Shown here in pieces: positions 31,294 through 40,390 of a stretch of 40,390 nt of DNA. The notes under the pieces were generated by a model, which made no database searches, was not told where the DNA came from, and was given only the letters and a program-made list of their open reading frames with translations. The position numbers and the translations under genes are program-made. Source of the DNA: an uncultured bacterium. Its GTDB lineage: Bacteria > Verrucomicrobiota > Kiritimatiellia > RFP12 > UBA1067. The DNA lies in assembly GCA_902761035.1 (NCBI GenBank), contig CACWIW010000021.1, positions 1-40,390 on the forward strand, written 5' to 3'. Position 1 is the stretch's first letter; the number at the start of each line of letters is the position of its first letter.

Positions 31294-33759
31294 ATGAAAC
31301 ATAGATGGATGGCTGCGGCGGTTTTCGCGGCTATGGTTGCGGCGAACGGCGCTGTCAATGAGGTGAGGCAGATATTTCGGGCCGAGCGGTTCCAGCGCGG
31401 CGATACGAACGTGTCGCGTCTGCAGGAGATCGACGACGCGAGCTGGATTTGGCATCCGACGGCGGTTGAGCGCGGCGAGGTGGGCAAGTACGCCTTTCTG
31501 CGCTTCAGGAAAGAGTTTACGGCGGACGCGGCGCCGCTGAGGTTCGACGTGAGCGCGGACGAGCGTTTCGAGCTGCTGCTGGACGGCACACCGATCGCGT
31601 TCGGTCCGCACCGGGGCATTGTCGAGAACTGGCTCTACCAGTCCTACGAGGCGAAGCTCGCGCCGGGCAAGCACGTAATGGAGGCCGTCGTGTGGGTGCT
31701 CGGACCGTATGCGCCGTCCGCCCAGCTTTCCTGGCGCGGCGGGTTCATCCTCAAGGCGGAGGGCGCGTACCACAGGCAGCTCACTACCGGCGTTGCGTCC
31801 TGGCGCGTCGCGGAGCTGAAGAACGTCACGATGCGCAAGGAGGGAATGCGGCGCAACTTCGGCGTGGGCGCGCAGACCGAAGTGCGCGGCTGCTCGCTCC
31901 AGGAGGAGCGTCCCGCCGAGTCGGCGTACGTGGCGCCGAAGGTCGTGCGCGGCCCGGTGAGATTCAACGTCTGCGGCGTGAAGGCGAAGGGGTGGATGCT
32001 CTTCCCCACGCCGCTGCCCGACCAGACGTACGAGCGTGTCCGCCCCGGCGCGTTCCGCGCCGCACGCGCGACGTTCGACAGGAGCGCCCTCTACACGGAG
32101 GAGGACGCGCGCCATCCGCTCGTCCAACCGCTGAACGCGCTTCTCAAGGAAGGCAAGCCGGTGACGATCCCCGCGGACACGATCCTTTGCGCGCTCCTCG
32201 ACCTCGACGACTACTATTGCGCGTACCCGGAGCTCGTCGTGGGCGGCGGCAAGGGGTCCGAAATCCGCTGGATGTGGGTGGAGAGCCCGCGTTATCCGGA
32301 CGGACGCAAGGGCAACCGCAACGAGTTCATCGGCAAGGGCTGCTCCAGGTACTTCCTCATGGACCGCTTCTTCCCCGACGGACGCGCGAACGCGAAGTTC
32401 GGCGCGCCGTGGTGGCGCGCCGGGCGGTGGTGTCAGCTCGAGATCAAGACGGCGGACGAGCCGCTAACGCTGAAGGGCGTGGGCATCATCGAGTCGCGCT
32501 ACCCGACGCCTGTCACCTCGCACTTCAAATGCGACGACGCGTCGCTCGCCGGCGTGCAGGGCGTGTGCATCCGCGGCATGCAGATGGACATGCACGAGAT
32601 CATGTGCGACGGCCCGCACTACGAGCAGCAGATGTACGTGGGCGACACCTACGTGCAGTGCGACACGATCGCGGCGATGAACAGCGACGACCGTCTCGTT
32701 CGCCGCGCGATCTCGCTCTTCGACTACGGCCGCCGCGACAACGGCATGCTGCCGATGAACTTCCCCACCACCGGCACCCAGGAATCGACCACCTACACGA
32801 TGATCTGGCCGATGCTGCTCGAGAACTACATGATGTGGCACGAGAACGCCGCGTGGCTCAAGGCGCGCTTCCCCGGCCTCTGCCACACGATGATGGGCCT
32901 CGCCGAGTTCGAGAACAAGGACGGCCTCCTTGAAAACCTGCCCGGCTGGAGCTTCATCGACTGGGTGGAGGAACCGAAGCGGTGGCACGCGGGCATCCCC
33001 CAGAACGGCAAGCCGGGGACTGGCGTCAACTCGCAGAACAACCTCTTCTACGTGCTCTCGCTGCGGGCGGCGGCACGGGTGGCGGACGAACTGGGCTATC
33101 CCTTTTTCGGCTCGTACTGGCGCGGCAAGGCGGACGCGCTCGGGAAGAAGATCGTCGCGACGTTCTGGGATCGTGCGAACGGCCTGATGGCCGGCACGCC
33201 CGACAAGCAGGGGCTCAGCGAACATTCTCAGATCCTCGCGATTCTCGCGGGCGTCCTTTCGTCCGATCAGGAAGCGAGCGCGTTCAAGGCCCTTACCGAG
33301 CGGAACGACCTCTTCCGCGCCACGGACTACTTCCGCTACTATCTCTTCCGTGTATACGCGAAGATGGGGCGGATGGACCTCTTCCTGAAGAAGATGGACT
33401 TCTGGCGCGACCACGTGAAGTGGGGGCTTCGCTGTCCGCTCGAGGACGACGGCATCGAGGCGAAGAGCGACTGCCACGCCTGGGCGGCGCATCCGCTCTT
33501 CTTCCTGCATTCCGCGATCGCGGGCGTGACGCCGGATGAGCCGTGGTTCAGGACGGTGCGCATCGCGCCGCAGCCGGGCGGACTCAAGTGGATCGACGCC
33601 GCCACGCCGCATCCGAAGGGCATGATCCTCACGAAGCTGCGCTTCGACGGCGACGCGGTCGAGGGCGAGGTGACGCTCCCCGACGGCGTGAACGGCGTCT
33701 TTCAGTGGAAGGGCAAGGCGATTCCACTCAAGCCCGGCCGGCAACCTGTTGGCCTGTGA
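31294..33759 (+). CDS. Secreted alpha-L-rhamnosidase (GH78 family)
   Basis: The 821-aa enzyme has a signal peptide (MKHRWMAAAVFAAMVAANGA). N-terminal jelly-roll domains (about 50-170: ASWIWHPTAVERGEVGKYAF and FELLLDGTPIAFGP) are followed by an (alpha/alpha)6 barrel. Its GH78 signatures are MQMDMHEIMCDGPHYEQQMY with VGDTYVQ, where the Glu of YEQQ sits at the usual general-acid position, then WSFIDWVEE, GLSEHSQILAI, and SDCHAWAAHPLFFL near the C-terminus, ahead of the final beta-sandwich. The family removes terminal alpha-L-rhamnose from pectins, glycosides and gums. It has its own promoter and ribosome site. Together with the GH106-like gene it points to rhamnose-containing glycans as a target of this locus. 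Confidence 0.85.
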   Translation: MKHRWMAAAVFAAMVAANGAVNEVRQIFRAERFQRGDTNVSRLQEIDDASWIWHPTAVERGEVGKYAFLRFRKEFTADAAPLRFDVSADERFELLLDGTPIAFGPHRGIVENWLYQSYEAKLAPGKHVMEAVVWVLGPYAPSAQLSWRGGFILKAEGAYHRQLTTGVASWRVAELKNVTMRKEGMRRNFGVGAQTEVRGCSLQEERPAESAYVAPKVVRGPVRFNVCGVKAKGWMLFPTPLPDQTYERVRPGAFRAARATFDRSALYTEEDARHPLVQPLNALLKEGKPVTIPADTILCALLDLDDYYCAYPELVVGGGKGSEIRWMWVESPRYPDGRKGNRNEFIGKGCSRYFLMDRFFPDGRANAKFGAPWWRAGRWCQLEIKTADEPLTLKGVGIIESRYPTPVTSHFKCDDASLAGVQGVCIRGMQMDMHEIMCDGPHYEQQMYVGDTYVQCDTIAAMNSDDRLVRRAISLFDYGRRDNGMLPMNFPTTGTQESTTYTMIWPMLLENYMMWHENAAWLKARFPGLCHTMMGLAEFENKDGLLENLPGWSFIDWVEEPKRWHAGIPQNGKPGTGVNSQNNLFYVLSLRAAARVADELGYPFFGSYWRGKADALGKKIVATFWDRANGLMAGTPDKQGLSEHSQILAILAGVLSSDQEASAFKALTERNDLFRATDYFRYYLFRVYAKMGRMDLFLKKMDFWRDHVKWGLRCPLEDDGIEAKSDCHAWAAHPLFFLHSAIAGVTPDEPWFRTVRIAPQPGGLKWIDAATPHPKGMILTKLRFDGDAVEGEVTLPDGVNGVFQWKGKAIPLKPGRQPVGL

Positions 33760-33784
33760 CACTCTAACAGGACTTTGCTATACT
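33756..33784 (+). promoter_or_regulatory. Promoter giving a leaderless pbpC transcript
   Basis: GTGACA (33756-33761), 17 bp, TATACT (33779-33784) with TGc before it. The -10 ends seven bases before ATG 33792, so transcription should start at or next to the ATG. Confidence 0.6.
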
Positions 33785-33791
33785 ACTGCGC

Positions 33792-36035
33792 ATGAAAAGA
33801 AAGACAGTCCTACGCACTACCGCCGTCATCGCAGTACTTGGCGTGGCGGCGTTCGGTTTGTCGTGGTGGCTGATCGACCCGCACCTTGAGAACGCAGATA
33901 CCTACCCAGGCGGCGTCGTTTTGCGTGACAACGCCGGCACGGTGCTGCGCGTGTCGCTTGGATCTGGCGACGTGGACTGCCGCCCCTACTACGTTGCCTC
34001 CAAAGACGATTGGGTGGTGAAGGCGCTTGTTGCATCTGAGGACCGGCGCTTTTTCAGCCACTCTGGTGTGAATGTGCCGAGTGTTTTGCGCGCCGTTTTC
34101 CAGAACATCACCTCGCTGCGCCGCGTAAGCGGTGCCTCCACGATCACGATGCAGGCCACGCGCCTCGTACATCCGCACCCACGCACGCTCGCTTGGAAGT
34201 ACGTGGAGGCCTTCCGCGCGATGCAGATGGAAAGTGTGCACGACAAGCTCTGGATTGTCTCGCAGTACCTCAACCGCGCGCCGTTCGGGTCTAACCTCGT
34301 GGGCGTGGAGGCCGCCGCGCAGGGTTGGTTCGGGAAACGTGCGAAGGACCTCGGGATCGGCGAGGCGGCGTTGCTCGCGGGCATGGTGCAGTGTCCTTCC
34401 CGCTTCCGTCCCGACCGCCATCTCGACCGAGCCATCCAGCGCCGCGCCTACGTGCTGGGACGCATGCGCGCGCTCGGCATGATCACGCCCGAGCAGTACG
34501 ACGGCGCGACGGCCAGCGTGCCGGAGATCCGTCGCGCACCGCGTCCGTTTGCCGAGCCGTTCTTCTGCGACTGGGCGGCGGCGCGAGTGGCGCGCGCGGG
34601 AGAGCGGTCGCCTCGGCGAGGCGACCCTACCAGCGGAGATTATGAGACGACGCTTGACGCGGACATGCAGGCGCGCGCGACGACGCTCGTTAACCGCGCG
34701 GCTGCGAACGGCTACTCCGCGGCGGCCGTGGTGATGCGCGTAGATACGGCCGCAGTGCTCGCACTCGCGTGTTCCGGCGACTACTTCTCGCCAGACGCGG
34801 GACAGGTCAACACGGCTCTCGCGTCGCGTCCGGCGGGCTCCACGCTCAAGCCTTTTCTCGCGGCGGCGGCTATGGACTGCGGGTTCGTTACTCCCGAAGA
34901 ACGTCTCGCGGACGTGCCTAAGGCGTACCACGGCTACGCGCCCGCAAACTTCGACGCCACGCACCGAGGGTCCGTGAAGCTCTCCGATGCGCTCGTCCTT
35001 TCTCTCAACTTGCCGTTCGTGCAGCTCCTGCAGCGACTTGGAGTGGCGCGCTTCGGTTCGGTACTGCGCGCGCTAGGATGCCGTCACCTGGGCGGGCCGG
35101 ACGAGAAGTTCGGACTTGGACTCGCAATTGGGAACGCGGAGGTGTCGCTCGTTGAGCTAGTGGGCGCGTATGGCTGCATTGCGCGTGGCGGTACATGGCT
35201 TGAGCCGTGTGCGCTTGCGCGGGAGGTTGAGGCGCAGAAGGCTGTCACGCCTCCGCGCGTGTTTTCCCCGGGTGCGTGCTGGCTCGTTTCGGACATTCTT
35301 TCGGGCGACGAGCGCTCGCAGCGCGCGCTTGGCCATGCGGCCGACGTGAAGGTGCCGCGTTTCGCGTGGAAGACGGGTACGTCCTCTGCCTACCGCGACG
35401 CCTGGACTGTGGTGTGGAACCCGGAGTACGTGGTGGGGGTATGGTGCGGACACAAGGAAGGGCGCTTCGGCGACACGTCTGTGGTGGGGGCGGTAGCCGC
35501 GGCGCCATTCGCGTGGGAGCTGGCACGAGGGCTTTATCCGCAGAACGAAGGGCCTTGGTTCGTAAAGCCGCAGGAGGTCATCACACGGGAAATCTGCGCG
35601 GAGAGCGGATTCCCGGCCGCGCCAGAATGCCCGAAGCGCGAGGAGGGCCGTGCGTTGCTGGGTGCTTCATCACCAGCTCTCTGCACGCTGCACCGTCGCG
35701 GGGCGGGTGGCGAGGTGGTCACGCGAGGCGACGCCTATCTGCGCGCGTTCACGGGGAAGACGGCGCAGGCCGAACGGCTTGCCATCCGTGCGCCGCAGGA
35801 TGACGCAGAGTTCCATCTCGTGCCTGGGCTCGCCCAGCAGAGGATTGTCTGCACTGTGGTTGGCAATGTGGAGGGCGGGGCGCTCTGGTGGTTCGTGGAC
35901 GGCGCGCCCGTGGGCGAAACGGTCGGGAACGCCCCGTTCGCGTGGGAACCGATACCCGGTCCGCACGTAATCGCATGCGCCACACAGAATGGAGTTACTG
36001 CCTCCGTGCGCGTGCGCGTAACAGAGGAATTGTAG
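33792..36035 (+). CDS. pbpC: Penicillin-binding protein 1C (bifunctional transglycosylase/transpeptidase)
   Basis: The 747-aa protein has an N-terminal membrane anchor (VIAVLGVAAFGLSWWLI). Its GT51 glycosyltransferase includes ALVASEDRRFFSHSGV (Glu83), GASTITMQATRLVHP and AALLAGMVQCPSRFRP. The transpeptidase has the active serine in RPAGSTLKPF (Ser350, Lys353), SLNLPFV and the KTG box (Lys527, FAWKTGTSSAYRDAW). The C-terminal PBP1C domain (about 650-747) ends AFAWEPIPGPHVIA-like. It polymerises and cross-links peptidoglycan in the periplasm. Residues about 272-283 (ERSPRRGDPTS) are encoded by a palindromic repeat inserted between the two catalytic domains. It appears to be transcribed without a leader. 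Confidence 0.92.
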   Translation: MKRKTVLRTTAVIAVLGVAAFGLSWWLIDPHLENADTYPGGVVLRDNAGTVLRVSLGSGDVDCRPYYVASKDDWVVKALVASEDRRFFSHSGVNVPSVLRAVFQNITSLRRVSGASTITMQATRLVHPHPRTLAWKYVEAFRAMQMESVHDKLWIVSQYLNRAPFGSNLVGVEAAAQGWFGKRAKDLGIGEAALLAGMVQCPSRFRPDRHLDRAIQRRAYVLGRMRALGMITPEQYDGATASVPEIRRAPRPFAEPFFCDWAAARVARAGERSPRRGDPTSGDYETTLDADMQARATTLVNRAAANGYSAAAVVMRVDTAAVLALACSGDYFSPDAGQVNTALASRPAGSTLKPFLAAAAMDCGFVTPEERLADVPKAYHGYAPANFDATHRGSVKLSDALVLSLNLPFVQLLQRLGVARFGSVLRALGCRHLGGPDEKFGLGLAIGNAEVSLVELVGAYGCIARGGTWLEPCALAREVEAQKAVTPPRVFSPGACWLVSDILSGDERSQRALGHAADVKVPRFAWKTGTSSAYRDAWTVVWNPEYVVGVWCGHKEGRFGDTSVVGAVAAAPFAWELARGLYPQNEGPWFVKPQEVITREICAESGFPAAPECPKREEGRALLGASSPALCTLHRRGAGGEVVTRGDAYLRAFTGKTAQAERLAIRAPQDDAEFHLVPGLAQQRIVCTVVGNVEGGALWWFVDGAPVGETVGNAPFAWEPIPGPHVIACATQNGVTASVRVRVTEEL
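34607..34627 (+). repeat. In-frame palindromic repeat insert in pbpC
   Basis: GGTCGCCTCG-G-CGAGGCGACC has perfect 10-bp arms. It is followed by CTACC, as in other REP-like units, and encodes part of the linker between the two PBP1C catalytic domains. Confidence 0.7.
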
Positions 36036-36044
36036 AATGGTCCA

Positions 36045-36073
36045 TTGACATTTGCGACACAAAATGCTATACT
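36045..36073 (+). promoter_or_regulatory. Strong promoter of the FadL-like porin gene
   Basis: TTGACA (36045-36050), 17 bp, TATACT (36068-36073) with TGc before it: consensus -35 and extended -10 together. Confidence 0.82.
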
Positions 36074-36109
36074 GTCACAATGTTTCTTTCACCAAAGAAG
36101 GACAATTGA

Positions 36110-37519
36110 ATGAACAAGCTGTGTTTTACGGCCGCTGGTGTGGCTTTGACGGGACTTTCCGCGTTCGGCGCGGGCTTCGCCCTTTACGAGGGTTCGGCCT
36201 CGGGTACGGCGCTGGGCGGCGCGGTAATGGGTAAGGCGCAGGATGCGTCGGCCCTGTTCTACAACCCGGCCACGATGTCGGACTTCACGAACGTGGTGGT
36301 AACGGCCGGTTTCGTGACGGAGCACCCCACGGCGGACACGGCAATCAACGGACACCACGGCCGCAAGATGGATCCGGGCGCTTTCGTGCTGCCGCACGTA
36401 TACGCCGTTGTGCCGCTCCCCTACGACTTCTCATTCGGTCTCGGCTTCGCGCCGGAGTTCGGCCTTGGCACGCACTACAACCCGGGCTGGGAAATGGCCT
36501 GGAACACGCGCTCGACCTTTGTCGAGGGACTGACCTTGAACCCGAACATCTCCTACCGCATCACGGACAAGTGGAGCGTCGCGGCGGGCATTCGCCTCCT
36601 TTACTTCGAGTTCGACCAGTACTCAAGCCCGCAGGCCGTGAGCGACGGCAACTACTACGGCTCCATGCGCAACCACCTGAAGGGTGACAACGGCTTCACT
36701 GATTGGGGCTGGGAGCTTTCCACTCGCTATCGTTTCACGGACACGATCTCCGCAGGCGTCCTCTACAAGTCGTACATCGACACGAAGGTGAAGGGCTACA
36801 ACCACACGCGCGTGAAGTCCCGCAACTACTCTGCCGCGGAGGCTCAGGCTCAGGCGCAAGCCGACGCGGCCGTGCGCGAGCGCCTTACGGCGATGGGTCT
36901 TGCCGGTACGCCCTACTGGGACGCCTACTACGCCCAGGCCATGCAGCAGGTCAGCGCCCAGGCAAATGCGCAGGCACACCAGGCGGTAAATTCGTCGCTG
37001 TCCTCCGCCGCTGCGGACAACACGGGAAATGCAAGTGCGGAAATCCGCCTCCCGCAGTCGGTCACAATCGGCGGCAACTGGGACGTGACCGATACCGTCC
37101 ACCTCGGCTCGGCGCTGACCTGGACGGAATGGTCCTCCATGCCGAGGATCAACTTCCATCTTCCCTCCGGCGTCAAGACCACGAAGCTTAACTGGCACGA
37201 CGTCTACCGCATCGGCTTTGGCGGCGCGTGGGATTTCCACGAGAACTTCACGCTGCTGGGCTCATACGTGTACGACATGGATCCGTGCAGCCACCGCCGC
37301 AACAACGGCTCCACGATGCTTCCTCCCGGAGACCGCCACATCGGCACGATCGGTCTCCAGTGGCACTACGGCAACCTGGACGTGACGGTCTGCTACGGCC
37401 TCGTGTTCATGATGTCGCACGACGCATGGTTCACCGATTCGCTCGGCAACGACTGGAAGTTCGATACGCACAACGGCCTCTCCCAGTCCGCCGGCGTCTC
37501 CGTCAGCTACCGTTTCTAA
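36110..37519 (+). CDS. FadL/TodX (OMPP1) family outer-membrane transport protein
   Basis: This 469-aa product starts at ATG 36110 behind AAGGA, with a signal peptide (MNKLCFTAAGVALTGLSAFGAG). The N-terminal hatch and plug region GTALGGAVMGKAQDASALFYNPATMSD is diagnostic of the family. Strand pairs alternate through the rest (GFAPEFGLGTHYNPGWEMAW, SVAAGIRLLYFEF, LSTRYRFTDTISAGVLYKSY). The last residue is Phe in VSVSYRF, as for outer-membrane barrels. The family carries hydrophobic molecules such as fatty acids or aromatics across the outer membrane. Odd: an Ala/Gln-rich insert of about 70 residues (nt 36826-37036) forms a long loop. No fatty-acid genes are nearby, so the substrate is unknown. 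Confidence 0.88.
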   Translation: MNKLCFTAAGVALTGLSAFGAGFALYEGSASGTALGGAVMGKAQDASALFYNPATMSDFTNVVVTAGFVTEHPTADTAINGHHGRKMDPGAFVLPHVYAVVPLPYDFSFGLGFAPEFGLGTHYNPGWEMAWNTRSTFVEGLTLNPNISYRITDKWSVAAGIRLLYFEFDQYSSPQAVSDGNYYGSMRNHLKGDNGFTDWGWELSTRYRFTDTISAGVLYKSYIDTKVKGYNHTRVKSRNYSAAEAQAQAQADAAVRERLTAMGLAGTPYWDAYYAQAMQQVSAQANAQAHQAVNSSLSSAAADNTGNASAEIRLPQSVTIGGNWDVTDTVHLGSALTWTEWSSMPRINFHLPSGVKTTKLNWHDVYRIGFGGAWDFHENFTLLGSYVYDMDPCSHRRNNGSTMLPPGDRHIGTIGLQWHYGNLDVTVCYGLVFMMSHDAWFTDSLGNDWKFDTHNGLSQSAGVSVSYRF

Positions 37520-37545
37520 ACAGCTCGCAAGAACGCTGCACGGCT

Positions 37546-40390
<2,845 letters not shown>

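Overview
The window looks like a chromosomal piece of an anaerobic PVC-group bacterium, most likely Kiritimatiellota or Lentisphaerota from a gut-type habitat. This is inference: the DNA is GC-rich and crowded with secreted glycoside hydrolases, it carries very large beta-strand-repeat surface proteins that lack an outer-membrane barrel, a FadL-type porin shows a Gram-negative envelope, and palindromic repeats are scattered everywhere. Nearly all genes lie on the + strand; the exception is a restriction-modification pair on the - strand. No rRNA, tRNA or CRISPR array was recognised.

Layout. 2-928: 3' end of a GH13 alpha-amylase-family gene. 1009-1401: remnant of a group II intron (5'-like domain I segment plus clear domains V and VI) directly in front of a secreted protein built from two 416/415-codon halves (1408-3996). 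4037-7714: GH106-like rhamnosidase fused to a tyrosine-phosphatase domain. 7764-9283: a 5'-truncated beta-glucuronidase-like GH2 remnant overlapping a small secreted protein. 9284-9723: palindromes and a short tandem array. 9724-13370 (-): MmeI-like single-chain restriction-modification enzyme followed by a phage-type LPD3-like protein. 13480-16331: ORF6N relic, vapBC, and a secreted beta-helix enzyme joined to vapC by an ATGA overlap. 16485-17690: AAA/DUF4143 ATPase behind a leader able to form two competing hairpins. 17797-19916: YghZ-like aldo/keto reductase and a UroD-family methyltransferase. 19917-20667: repeat-rich intergenic region with four palindromes at exact 22-bp spacing. 20668-31018: two paralogous secreted thioredoxin-fold proteins with copied promoters, flanking a trypsin-like protease and a 1951-aa beta-strand-repeat protein. 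31294-40390: GH78 rhamnosidase, penicillin-binding protein 1C, FadL-like porin, and a GH2 beta-galactosidase broken by a deletion and frameshift that runs off the window.

How it fits together: GH13, GH106, GH78, GH2 and the beta-helix enzyme suggest saprophytic breakdown of rhamnose- and galactose-containing polysaccharides outside the cytoplasm. The thioredoxin-fold proteins and the protease would act in the envelope. Restriction-modification, vapBC and LPD3-like genes form a defence/mobile island in the middle.

Three signals stand out. (1) Several unrelated repeat families have inserted in frame inside coding genes: four inserts in the restriction-modification enzyme, two in the beta-galactosidase, one in PBP1C. 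Two of these genes carry the same repeat in the same reading frame. (2) Three otherwise different secreted proteins end in the same kind of C-terminal tail, G-[F/T]-x-[I/L]-[I/Y]-V-[K/R]-stop, which may be an undescribed sorting signal. (3) The thioredoxin-fold pair keeps a near-identical promoter/leader block at two loci about 9 kb apart.
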